A DNA stretch of 35,475 bases from Bacteroidota bacterium (GCA_947450355.1 CANFVB010000006.1:1-35475), one strand, 5' to 3'; counted from the first letter of the stretch, positions 20,330 to 29,005 are shown. A program made the numbers and translations. The notes: generated by a model not told the origin, from the letters alone.

Positions 20330-20397
20330 TTTAGCCTCCGATAGTAGCGGCATCCCACGCTTTTGGGCGTGGATACAGCGAATAGCGGGTGGAATAG
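20330..20397 (-). repeat. REP-like hairpin repeat, copy 3 (inverted relative to copy 2)
   Basis: Reverse complement CTATTCCACCCGCTATTCGCTGTAT-CCACGC CCAAAA GCGTGG-GATGCCGCTACTATCGGAGGCTAAA. Confidence 0.75.
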
Positions 20398-20526
20398 TGA
20401 AGTGAAATAAAATCGTGTGCTCCTAAAGAAAAAAAACATCCTAATTTTGAAATTCACTAACTTTCGTGGGAAATGAATTTTGGTAATGTTACTCCGTCAG
20501 TTTTATATAAGAAGAATTGTTGCGCT

Positions 20527-20574
20527 GAAATTTTGGTTGAAAATGGTTGAAACGAGCTGCATATAAAATTAGAT
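20527..20574 (+). pseudogene. possible decayed duplicate of the aspS 3' end
   Basis: acgagctgcatataaaattagat vs aspS acgagctgcacatccaattggat (17354-17376); reads NELHIKLD vs AspS NELHIQLD, with TGA where aspS has TTA just upstream. Confidence 0.5.
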
Positions 20575-20709
20575 AGTGTGTATTTCATCGATAAAATGTG
20601 CTCGAAAACGTTGAATATCAATATTTTTGAAAAAAAAACTCACACAAATGATTTTCGTATTACAATAAAGTTTACATTTGTCTCATTATAAATTATTATT
20701 ATTTTTACA

Positions 20710-20910
20710 ATGCGTACAGGTACAGTTAAATTTTTCAATGAGTCAAAAGGTTACGGATTCATTACAGACGAAGAAACAGGAAAAGACATTTTTGTGCATG
20801 CTTCAGGAATCAGAGCGGAAGAATTACGCGAAGGTGACAGAGTTAGTTACGAAGAAGAAGAAGGAAGAAAAGGTAAAGTTGCTGCACAAGTTGCAGTACT
20901 TGAAGACTAA
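20710..20910 (+). CDS. cold-shock domain protein
   Basis: MRTGTVKFFNESKGYGFITDEETGKDIFVHASGI: RNP1 and RNP2 motifs. Confidence 0.95.
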   Translation: MRTGTVKFFNESKGYGFITDEETGKDIFVHASGIRAEELREGDRVSYEEEEGRKGKVAAQVAVLED

Positions 20911-20940
20911 AAATATATATATTTTTGTTACCTAAAGTGT

Positions 20941-20974
20941 AAACGTTCCGGATCATTTCGGAACGTTTTTTTTT
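20941..20974 (+). terminator. intrinsic terminator after cold-shock gene
   Basis: aaacgttccg-gatcattt-cggaacgttttttttt. Confidence 0.85.
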
Positions 20975-21132
20975 GGATTATCCCCAACTATTTTGTCTAA
21001 ATAACGAATTCTGCCATAGAATTATCTGACAAATTAAAATTGCTTGACAAACTCCCAAAGCAAGCGTTATTTATAATTAATAAAAATTAGAAAAATATAT
21101 CGATATAGTTGTAACGAATTTTTATTTTTTCG

Positions 21133-21163
21133 TTGCGAAATCAATTATTGAAAGTTATCTTTG
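21133..21163 (+). promoter_or_regulatory. Bacteroidota-type promoter upstream of nuoA
   Basis: TTG (21133-21135), 20-bp spacer, TATCTTTG (21156-21163) matching TAnnTTTG. Confidence 0.5.
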
Positions 21164-21194
21164 CGGGTAAAATCAAAGGTTAAAAACAATTACT

Positions 21195-21560
21195 ATGCAA
21201 TCAAGTTTATCCAGTTATTTTCCAATACTAATGCAAATGCTTTTAGCGGTTGGATTTGTTGTAGGAACAATCATAGTTTCGGGGAAATTAGGCCCTAAAA
21301 GATCGTCGGTATCAAAAGATAAAAATTTTGAATGCGGAATAGAATCTGTTGGAAATGCACGTATTCCTTTTTCGGTAAAATATTTCTTAGTTGCCATATT
21401 GTTCGTGCTTTTTGATGTTGAAGTTATTTTCTTATATCCTTGGGCAATCAATTTCAAGGAATTAGGAATGGAAGGAATGGTTAAAATGGTAATTTTTATG
21501 CTTTTGCTTTTGGTAGGATTTTTCTACATTATCAAAAAGAAAGCGTTGGAGTGGGAGTAA
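21195..21560 (+). CDS. nuoA: NADH-quinone oxidoreductase subunit A
   Basis: FECGIESVGNARIPFSVKYFLVAILFVLFDVEVIFLYPWA. Confidence 0.95.
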   Translation: MQSSLSSYFPILMQMLLAVGFVVGTIIVSGKLGPKRSSVSKDKNFECGIESVGNARIPFSVKYFLVAILFVLFDVEVIFLYPWAINFKELGMEGMVKMVIFMLLLLVGFFYIIKKKALEWE

Positions 21561-21678
21561 AGTAATTTAAGAATTTTGATTTACGATTTTTGATTTAAAA
21601 CTGGAATTAACGATTGAATTTCGATTTCTTAAAAAACAATATTGATTTAAAAAATGATTTTAATTTCAGGTTTATTAC

Positions 21679-21710
21679 AATCTGAAATCTAAAAATCTAA
21701 AATCTAAAAT
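21679..21710 (+). repeat. (CTAAAAT)n-type heptad repeat directly upstream of nuoB
   Basis: aatctgaaatctaaaaatctaaaatctaaaat ending 3 nt before the nuoB ATG. Confidence 0.7.
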
Positions 21711-21713
21711 AAA

Positions 21714-22262
21714 ATGACTGAATCTAAAACAAATATGGTTGAAGCACCTGAAGGGGTTGTAGGAGAAGGGTTCTTCGCTACAAAACTGAATGATGTGGTT
21801 GGATTAGCGAGAGCCAATTCACTTTGGCCTTTGCCCTTTGCAACTTCTTGTTGTGGAATTGAATTTATGGCTACGATGGCTTCGCATTATGATTTGGCAC
21901 GTTTCGGTTCTGAAAGAGTGAGTTTTTCTCCTCGTCAAGCGGATATGCTAATGGTGATGGGAACAATCTCGAAAAAAATGGCGCCAATTTTACGTCAGGT
22001 TTACGAGCAAATGTCAGAGCCTCGTTGGGTAATTGCTGTTGGAGCTTGCGCTTCTTCCGGCGGAATTTTCGACACGTATTCTGTACTTCAAGGAATTGAC
22101 AAAGTGATTCCCGTTGATGTTTATGTGCCGGGTTGTCCGCCAAGACCAGAACAAATTGTTGATGGTGTAATGAAATTGCAAGAATTGGTTAAATCCGAAT
22201 CGGTACGAAGAAGAAGTTCTCCAGAATACCAAGAATTATTAGCTTCTTATAACATAAAATAA
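21714..22262 (+). CDS. nuoB: NADH-quinone oxidoreductase subunit B
   Basis: SLWPLPFATSCCGIEFMA; GACASSGGIFDTYSV; YVPGCPPRPE. Confidence 0.97.
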   Translation: MTESKTNMVEAPEGVVGEGFFATKLNDVVGLARANSLWPLPFATSCCGIEFMATMASHYDLARFGSERVSFSPRQADMLMVMGTISKKMAPILRQVYEQMSEPRWVIAVGACASSGGIFDTYSVLQGIDKVIPVDVYVPGCPPRPEQIVDGVMKLQELVKSESVRRRSSPEYQELLASYNIK

Positions 22263-22783
22263 TGGCTTTAGATACCACTCAAATTCAAGATAAATTAGTT
22301 GCAACATTTGGCGAAAGCGTTTTTAATTTCACTCAGGAAAAATCTATTTTTTCGCTTGAAGTGGCTTCCGATAAAATCACTGCAGTTTTACTTTTCCTTA
22401 AAAATGACGAAACCTTACGTTTCAATTTTCTAACTGATTTATGCGGAATTCACTATCCTGAAAACGATGAAAACCATCAATTCACGGTAGTTTATCATCT
22501 TCATAATTGGATTGATAATGTGAGAATCAAAATCAAAACCTATATATCAGGGACAAATCCAGAAATAAAAACAGTTTCAACTATTTTTCTTTGCGCCAAT
22601 TGGATGGAAAGAGAAACGTATGATTTTTATGGAATAAATTTTATTGGTCATCCACAATTGAAGCGTATTTTGAACATGGATGAAATGATTTCTTTTCCAA
22701 TGCGAAAAGAATTCCCATTGGAAGACGGTGGAAGAACCGATAAAGACGACCGTTTTTTCGGTAGAACAATAGACAATTGCTAA
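22262..22783 (+). CDS. nuoC: NADH-quinone oxidoreductase subunit C
   Basis: ERETYDFYGINFIGHPQLKRILNMDE; RKEFPLEDGGRTDKDDRFFGR. Confidence 0.93.
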   Translation: MALDTTQIQDKLVATFGESVFNFTQEKSIFSLEVASDKITAVLLFLKNDETLRFNFLTDLCGIHYPENDENHQFTVVYHLHNWIDNVRIKIKTYISGTNPEIKTVSTIFLCANWMERETYDFYGINFIGHPQLKRILNMDEMISFPMRKEFPLEDGGRTDKDDRFFGRTIDNC

Positions 22784-22815
22784 AAACACAATATATAATT
22801 TTTCACATTAAATAA

Positions 22816-24054
22816 ATGTCAGAACTATTATTACCACCAGAGCATCGATATGCTGAAATTATAAAAAAGCGTCAAAATGAAGACGGAAGCGAGCTTTCGA
22901 TTCTTAATTTAGGACCAACGCATCCAGCGACACACGGTATTTTCCAAAATATTTTGTTGATGGATGGCGAGCGAATTTTGGAAGCCGAACCAACCATTGG
23001 ATACATCCATAGGGCTTTTGAAAAAATTGCAGAAAACCGACCTTTTTACCAAATCACGCCACTTACGGATAGGATGAATTATTGTTCATCGCCTATCAAT
23101 AATATGGCTTGGTGGATGACATTAGAAAAATTATTAGACATTGAAGTTCCCAAAAGAGCACAATATTTAAGAGTTATTGTAATGGAATTGGCGAGAATTA
23201 CGGATCACTTAATTTGCAATTCCATACTTGGTGTTGACACTGGAGCTTATACCGGTTTCTTGTATGTGTTTCAATTTAGAGAAAAAGTATATGAAATCTA
23301 CGAAGAAATTTGTGGCGCTCGTTTGACAACAAATATGGGAAGAATTGGTGGTTTCGAAAGAGATTGGTCGCCAGAAGCTTTCCGCAAATTGGATGTGTTT
23401 TTAGAAGAGTTTCCGGTTGCTTGGAAAGAATTTGAAAACCTATTTGAAAGAAACAGAATTTTTATTGATAGAACTGTAAATGTAGGACCGATTACCGCTG
23501 AAAAAGCAATGGCTTACGGATTTACAGGTCCGAATTTACGTGCTGCCGGAGTCGATTATGATGTTCGTGTGGCGCAACCGTATTCTTCTTACGAAGATTT
23601 TGATTTCATTGTTCCTGTAGGAAAATCAGGTGATACCTACGATCGTTTTTGCGTTCGTAATGCTGAGGTTTGGGAAAGTTTAAGCATCATTCGTCAAGCA
23701 TTAGCAAAAATGCCTGCCGGAAATGACTTTCACGCTGATGTTCCCGATTATTATTTGCCACCAAAAGAAGATGTTTACCATAATATGGAATCCTTGATTT
23801 ATCATTTCAAAATTGTAATGGGTGAAGTTCCTGTTCCAGTTGCCGAAATATATCACGCTGTTGAAGGTGGAAATGGAGAATTAGGATTTTATTTAGTTAC
23901 CGATGGAAGCAGAACGCCATACAGATTGCATTTCAGAAGACCTTGTTTTATTTATTACCAAGCGTATCCTGAGATGATTAAAGGCGCATTATTATCTGAT
24001 GCAATTGTTATTTTGTCGAGTTTGAATGTTATTGCAGGAGAATTAGACGCATAA
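22816..24054 (+). CDS. nuoD: NADH-quinone oxidoreductase subunit D
   Basis: LNLGPTHPATHGIFQ; IGYIHRAFEKIAE; DGSRTPYRLHFRRPCF. Confidence 0.97.
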   Translation: MSELLLPPEHRYAEIIKKRQNEDGSELSILNLGPTHPATHGIFQNILLMDGERILEAEPTIGYIHRAFEKIAENRPFYQITPLTDRMNYCSSPINNMAWWMTLEKLLDIEVPKRAQYLRVIVMELARITDHLICNSILGVDTGAYTGFLYVFQFREKVYEIYEEICGARLTTNMGRIGGFERDWSPEAFRKLDVFLEEFPVAWKEFENLFERNRIFIDRTVNVGPITAEKAMAYGFTGPNLRAAGVDYDVRVAQPYSSYEDFDFIVPVGKSGDTYDRFCVRNAEVWESLSIIRQALAKMPAGNDFHADVPDYYLPPKEDVYHNMESLIYHFKIVMGEVPVPVAEIYHAVEGGNGELGFYLVTDGSRTPYRLHFRRPCFIYYQAYPEMIKGALLSDAIVILSSLNVIAGELDA

Positions 24055-24178
24055 AATTGCAGATTTAAGATTTCTGAATTTAGAATAAAATACAGAAATA
24101 ATATATAAAATAGATTACTGAATGAAGATTTACGACTTTAGAAAGAACAAACAAATTATAAGTAAAATAAGTTTCAAG

Positions 24179-24209
24179 AATCTAAAATCTAAAATCTAAA
24201 ATCTAAAAT
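24179..24209 (+). repeat. (CTAAAAT)n heptad repeat directly upstream of nuoE
   Basis: aatctaaaatctaaaatctaaaatctaaaat ending 5 nt before the nuoE ATG. Confidence 0.8.
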
Positions 24210-24214
24210 AAAGA

Positions 24215-24745
24215 ATGGAACATACACATTACAAGCAGGAAATTAATATCACAGAAGCACTGATGGTTCGCATCAATGAGTTGATAAGTCATTATCCTGA
24301 AGATAAAATAAAATCGGCTTTATTGCCAGTTTTGCACGAAGTTCAAGATGCTCACGACAATTGGTTGAGCTTGGAATTAATGGACAAAGTGGCTGAAATT
24401 TTACGCATCAAACCTATTGAAGTTTATGAAGTGGTTTCGTTTTATACGATGTACAATCAAAGACCAATTGGGAAATATATGTTTGAATTTTGTCAGACTT
24501 CGCCTTGTTGTTTGAATGGTGTAGAAGATTTGATGGATTATACTTGTGAGAAATTAGGAGTAAAAGTAGGCGAACCAACAGCTGACGGACTTTTTGAAGT
24601 AAGAGGAGTTGAATGTTTAGGCGCTTGTGGTTATGCGCCAATGATGCAATTGGGAGATTTCTATAAAGAACATCTTACCAAAGAAAAAATCGATCAATTG
24701 ATTGTTGATTGTAAAGAAGATAAAATTACGTTACACGATAAATAA
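24215..24745 (+). CDS. nuoE: NADH-quinone oxidoreductase subunit E
   Basis: YEVVSFYTMYNQRPIGKYMFEFCQTSPCCLNG; VECLGACGYAPMMQ 2Fe-2S ligands. Confidence 0.95.
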   Translation: MEHTHYKQEINITEALMVRINELISHYPEDKIKSALLPVLHEVQDAHDNWLSLELMDKVAEILRIKPIEVYEVVSFYTMYNQRPIGKYMFEFCQTSPCCLNGVEDLMDYTCEKLGVKVGEPTADGLFEVRGVECLGACGYAPMMQLGDFYKEHLTKEKIDQLIVDCKEDKITLHDK

Positions 24746-24746
24746 T

Positions 24747-26114
24747 ATGTCACAAAAAATATTATTAGACAAAATAAATGTTCCGGGAATTAGAACCTAC
24801 GAAGTATATCGCCAAAATGGTGGTTACGCTTCTGTGGAAAAAGCTATGAAAACAATGACCCCAGATGAAGTTGTGGAAGAAGTGAAAACTTCGGGACTTC
24901 GTGGTCGTGGTGGAGCAGGATTTCCAGCAGGAATGAAGTGGAGTTTCATTGATAAAAAATCAGGAAAACCAAGACATTTAGTTTGCAATGCCGATGAATC
25001 AGAACCGGGTACTTTCAAAGATCGCTATTTGATGGAATTTATTCCTCATTTATTGATTGAAGGAATGATTACTTCAAGTTTTGCGTTGGGAGCGAATTTA
25101 TCTTACATCTATATTCGTGGTGAATATATGTGGATTTATAAAATATTAGAAAGAGCCATCGCCGAAGCAAAAGCTGCTGGTTGGTTAGGGAAAAATATAT
25201 TGGGAACAGGTTACGATTTGGAATTATATGTACAAATTGGAGCTGGAGCTTACATTTGTGGTGAAGAAACCGCATTAATAGAATCGTTGGAAGGAAAAAG
25301 AGGAAATCCTCGAATTAAACCGCCATTTCCTGCAGTTTCAGGACTTTGGTCAAATCCAACCGTGGTAAATAACGTAGAAACTATTGCAGCTGTGCCTTGG
25401 ATTGTCAATAATTCAGGTGCCGATTATGCTAAAATAGGAATTGGTCGTTCTACAGGAACCAAATTAATTTCGGCTTCGGGACACATTAAAAATCCAGGTG
25501 TTTATGAAATCGAATTGGGTTTAAGTGTTTACGAATTTATGAATTCTGATGAATATTTAGGAGGAATGAGTTCTGATCGACCATTGAAAGCGTTTGTTCC
25601 CGGAGGAAGTTCTGTGCCAATTTTACCAGCGCATTTAATTTATAAAACTGCCAACGGTGAAGATCGTTTAATGTCTTATGAATCGTTGAGTGACGGAGGA
25701 TTTGCAACAGGTTCAATGTTGGGTTCAGGAGGATTTATTGTTTATAATGATACTTCTTGTATTGTTAGAAATACGTGGAATTTCTCAAGATTTTACCACC
25801 ACGAAAGTTGTGGACAATGTTCGCCTTGCCGTGAAGGAACAGGTTGGATGGAAAAAGTTTTACATCGAATTGAAAATGGTCACGGACGTGAAGAAGATAT
25901 CGATTTGCTTTTGAGTATCCAAAGTAAAATTGAAGGGAATACGATTTGTCCATTAGGCGATGCAGCAGCTTGGCCAGTTGCAGCAGCGATTCGTCACTTT
26001 AGAGATGAATTTGAGTATCATATTCGTTTCCCAGAAAAAATTAAAAACAGAGATCACTTTGTTGCAGAGCCTTTTGAAAAGGTAAAGCATTTGGTTTCTA
26101 AAATAACAGTATAA
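24747..26114 (+). CDS. nuoF: NADH-quinone oxidoreductase subunit F
   Basis: SGLRGRGGAGFPAGMKWSF; GAGAYICGEETALIESLEGKRGNPR; ESCGQCSPCREGTGW; start at the ATG at 24747. Confidence 0.97.
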   Translation: MSQKILLDKINVPGIRTYEVYRQNGGYASVEKAMKTMTPDEVVEEVKTSGLRGRGGAGFPAGMKWSFIDKKSGKPRHLVCNADESEPGTFKDRYLMEFIPHLLIEGMITSSFALGANLSYIYIRGEYMWIYKILERAIAEAKAAGWLGKNILGTGYDLELYVQIGAGAYICGEETALIESLEGKRGNPRIKPPFPAVSGLWSNPTVVNNVETIAAVPWIVNNSGADYAKIGIGRSTGTKLISASGHIKNPGVYEIELGLSVYEFMNSDEYLGGMSSDRPLKAFVPGGSSVPILPAHLIYKTANGEDRLMSYESLSDGGFATGSMLGSGGFIVYNDTSCIVRNTWNFSRFYHHESCGQCSPCREGTGWMEKVLHRIENGHGREEDIDLLLSIQSKIEGNTICPLGDAAAWPVAAAIRHFRDEFEYHIRFPEKIKNRDHFVAEPFEKVKHLVSKITV

Positions 26115-26130
26115 AGTTAAGTCATAGAAA

Positions 26131-27174
26131 ATGAAAGTAACTATAGATGGTCAGGCGATTGAAGTAGCACCAGGGACAACAATCCTGCAAGCAGCACGAA
26201 TGATTGGTGGCGAAAGCGTTCCCCCAGCAATGTGCTATTATTCTAAATTAGAAGGTAGCGGTGGAAAATGCCGTTGTTGTTTAGTGGAAGTTGCCAAAGG
26301 AAGCGAAGCCGATCCAAGACCAATGCCAAAATTAATGGCTTCTTGTGTAACAGGATGTCAAGATGGAATGGAAATTAATAGCAATTCATCAGAAAGAGTA
26401 ACGGAAGCGAGAAAATCGGTGACGGAATTCTTATTGATAAATCACCCTTTGGATTGTCCAGTTTGCGATCAAGCGGGAGAATGTGATTTGCAAAATTTAA
26501 GTTTCAAACACGGAAAATCAGAAACAAGATTCATTGAAGAAAAAAGAACTTTTGAGCCAGAAGATATTGGTCCAAATATTCAATTGCACATGAATCGTTG
26601 CATTCTTTGTTACCGTTGCGTGATGGTTGCTGATCAATTGACAGACAATCGCGTGCACGGAGTTATGGACAGAGGCGATCATTCCAACATTTCAACATGT
26701 CTTTCAAAAGCAATTGACAATGAGTTTTCAGGAAATATGATTGATGTTTGTCCCGTTGGTGCATTAACCGATAAGACATTCCGATTCAAATCGAGAGTTT
26801 GGTTCAACAAACCTTATAATGCACACAGAGATTGCGATAAATGTTGTGGAAAAACTACCGTTTGGATGTTTGGTGACGAAATTCAAAGAGTTACAGGTAG
26901 AAAAGATGAATTCCACGAAGTAGATGAATTTATTTGTAATGGATGTCGTTTTGACCACAAAGAAGTTTCGGATTGGGTTATTGAAGGTCCTCGTAAATTC
27001 GAGAAAGATTCCGTAATCAATCAAAATAAATACTACAGAAAATTAGAAGCGGTTCATATTGCTACGGAAACTGGAATCTTAAAAGGAAGAGACCAAGACC
27101 GTAAAAAAATAAGTATGCCCGCAATTCCATTGAGTAAAGAAGAGGAACAAGAATTTCAAAAAGGCAACCTTTAG
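26131..27174 (+). CDS. nuoG: short NuoG-like 2Fe-2S/4Fe-4S protein (complex I 75-kDa N-terminal module)
   Basis: CRCCLVEV, HPLDCPVCDQAGECDLQ, CILCYRCV; 347 aa with no C-terminal molybdopterin domain. Confidence 0.9.
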   Translation: MKVTIDGQAIEVAPGTTILQAARMIGGESVPPAMCYYSKLEGSGGKCRCCLVEVAKGSEADPRPMPKLMASCVTGCQDGMEINSNSSERVTEARKSVTEFLLINHPLDCPVCDQAGECDLQNLSFKHGKSETRFIEEKRTFEPEDIGPNIQLHMNRCILCYRCVMVADQLTDNRVHGVMDRGDHSNISTCLSKAIDNEFSGNMIDVCPVGALTDKTFRFKSRVWFNKPYNAHRDCDKCCGKTTVWMFGDEIQRVTGRKDEFHEVDEFICNGCRFDHKEVSDWVIEGPRKFEKDSVINQNKYYRKLEAVHIATETGILKGRDQDRKKISMPAIPLSKEEEQEFQKGNL

Positions 27175-28230
27175 ATGATGGATACGACAATAATAATCGA
27201 AAAAAGTGTCATTATTTTAGTTGTTTTTGCAATTACAATGTTGATGGCGATGTATTCTACTTGGGCGGAACGTAAAGTTGCTGCTTGGTTACAAGACAGA
27301 ATTGGTCCTAATAGAGCGGGTCCACTTGGATTATTTCAACCGCTTGCCGATGGATTAAAATTATTCGCAAAAGAAGAATTTGAACCAGATACCCCGAATA
27401 AATTTTTATTTATGGTAGGACCTGCAATTGCTATGAGCACTGCTTTAATGACGAGTGCAGTAATTCCTTGGGGCGACAGATTTCATCTTTTTGGACGAGA
27501 TATTTTACTGCAAGCAACCGATATTGATGTAGCTTTGTTATACATTTTCGGAGTTGTTTCTGTAGGTGTTTATGGAATTATGATTGGTGGTTGGGCTTCA
27601 AATAATAAATTTTCATTGATTGGGGCGGTTCGTGCTGCTTCGCAAATGGTTTCTTATGAAGTAGCGATGGGACTTTCGATGATCGCTCTTTTGATGATGA
27701 CGGGAACGTTGAGTTTGAGAGAAATTTCGGCGCAACAAGCGGGAATGAATTGGAATGTTTTTTATCAACCAGTATCGTTTTTAATATTTTTGATTTGTGC
27801 TTTTGCAGAAACCAACAGAACGCCTTTTGATTTAGCGGAATGTGAAACCGAGTTAATTGGTGGATATCACACGGAATATTCTTCTATGAAAATGGGATTT
27901 TATTTGTTTGCTGAATATGCGAATATGTTCATTTCTTCGACCATTTTAGCGGTTTTATTCTTCGGGGGTTATAATTATCCTGGAATGAGTTGGGCAGTTG
28001 AAAATTGGGGTGTGAATATTGCCAATGTTATAGGAATTGCCGTTTTATTTGCAAAAATATGTGGGTTTATCTTTTTCTATATGTGGGTTCGATGGACAAT
28101 TCCAAGATTTAGATACGATCAATTGATGCATTTGGGATGGAGAATTTTAATTCCATTATCGATTGTGAATATTATGATTACGGGAATTGTGATTTTAAGA
28201 CACGAAATAATTGCGTTTTTAGGATTTTAA
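27175..28230 (+). CDS. nuoH: NADH-quinone oxidoreductase subunit H
   Basis: WAERKVAAWLQDRIGPNRAGPLGLFQPLADGLKLF; ETNRTPFDLAECETELIGGYHTEYSSMK. Confidence 0.97.
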   Translation: MMDTTIIIEKSVIILVVFAITMLMAMYSTWAERKVAAWLQDRIGPNRAGPLGLFQPLADGLKLFAKEEFEPDTPNKFLFMVGPAIAMSTALMTSAVIPWGDRFHLFGRDILLQATDIDVALLYIFGVVSVGVYGIMIGGWASNNKFSLIGAVRAASQMVSYEVAMGLSMIALLMMTGTLSLREISAQQAGMNWNVFYQPVSFLIFLICAFAETNRTPFDLAECETELIGGYHTEYSSMKMGFYLFAEYANMFISSTILAVLFFGGYNYPGMSWAVENWGVNIANVIGIAVLFAKICGFIFFYMWVRWTIPRFRYDQLMHLGWRILIPLSIVNIMITGIVILRHEIIAFLGF

Positions 28231-28244
28231 ATTAGAAATTGAGG

Positions 28245-28263
28245 TGGTCACAGATTGTGACCA
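28245..28263. repeat. palindrome, ORF6N-associated, copy a
   Basis: tggtcaca-gat-tgtgacca. Confidence 0.75.
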
Positions 28264-28316
28264 GTTAATAAATTTTCTGGTAAAAATCGGGGTAAGTTAC
28301 AATAAATCAATAAGTT

Positions 28317-28343
28317 GAGGTGGTCACAATTTGTGACCACCTC
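28317..28343. repeat. palindrome, ORF6N-associated, copy b
   Basis: gaggtggtcacaa-t-ttgtgaccacctc, perfect 13-bp arms. Confidence 0.85.
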
Positions 28344-28369
28344 AAGAAAGAAAAAAATAATTACAATAT

Positions 28370-28894
28370 ATGAGCCAAGAATTAATTATTACAGAAGAAT
28401 TTATAATGAGCAAAATCTTGCTTATAAGAGATCAAAAGGTAATGATAGATTCAGATTTGGCTACGCTTTATGGGGTTACAACCAAGCGTTTAAATGAGCA
28501 AGTTAAACGAAATATAAAACGCTTTCCAAGTAATTTTATGTTTCAGTTGACCGAAATTGAAAAAACATATGTGGTCGCAAATTGCGACCACCTCAAGAAA
28601 TTAAAATTTTCGTCATCTTTGCCTTATGTTTTTACAGAACACGGAACAATGATGTTAGGAAATGTATTAAGCTCGGATAGAGCAATTGAATTTAGTATTA
28701 AAATTGTTGAGGCATTTATTAAAATGAGAGAATTTCTAACCAATAATGTAAGTGTAAAACTTGAAATTGAGGAAATTAAAAAGAAGTTGATGAATCACGA
28801 CAAGAACATTGAATTGGTTTTCAATTACTTAGATGAAATGATGGAAAAGCAAGATAATAAAGTGGAAAGAATCAAAATTGGTTACAAAAAATAA
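28370..28894 (+). CDS. ORF6N domain-containing protein (phage-type DNA-binding domain)
   Basis: ILLIRDQKVMIDSDLATLYGVTTKRLNEQVKRNIKRFPSNFMFQLT...LPYVFTEHGTMMLGNVLSSDRAIEFSIKIVEAFIKMRE; the start may be internal. Confidence 0.9.
   Translation: MSQELIITEEFIMSKILLIRDQKVMIDSDLATLYGVTTKRLNEQVKRNIKRFPSNFMFQLTEIEKTYVVANCDHLKKLKFSSSLPYVFTEHGTMMLGNVLSSDRAIEFSIKIVEAFIKMREFLTNNVSVKLEIEEIKKKLMNHDKNIELVFNYLDEMMEKQDNKVERIKIGYKK
28571..28591. repeat. palindrome inside ORF6N coding sequence, copy c
   Basis: gtggtcgcaa-a-ttgcgaccac, followed by cctcaagaaa exactly as after copy b. Confidence 0.85.
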
Positions 28895-28929
28895 TAATTA
28901 AACGAAAAACATAATAAAGACCCGAATGC

Positions 28930-29005
28930 CCTAGCCCTGATTGCAGTGGAAATCCTTTGTGAAACGCAGTGGAACAAAGATTGAAACGGAAAGCAGGATT
29001 AAGCT
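28930..29005 (-). repeat. REP-like hairpin repeat, copy 4
   Basis: Reverse complement AGCTTAATCCTGCTTTCCGTTTCAATCTTTGTTCCACTGCGTTTCACAAAGGATTTCCACTGCAATCAGGGCTA. Confidence 0.7.

Noticed and set aside
20678-20935. 85-aa ORF overlapping the cold-shock gene in another frame
   Set aside because: The overlapping 66-aa cold-shock protein has clear RNP motifs; the alternative frame is low complexity (KKKKEEKVK).
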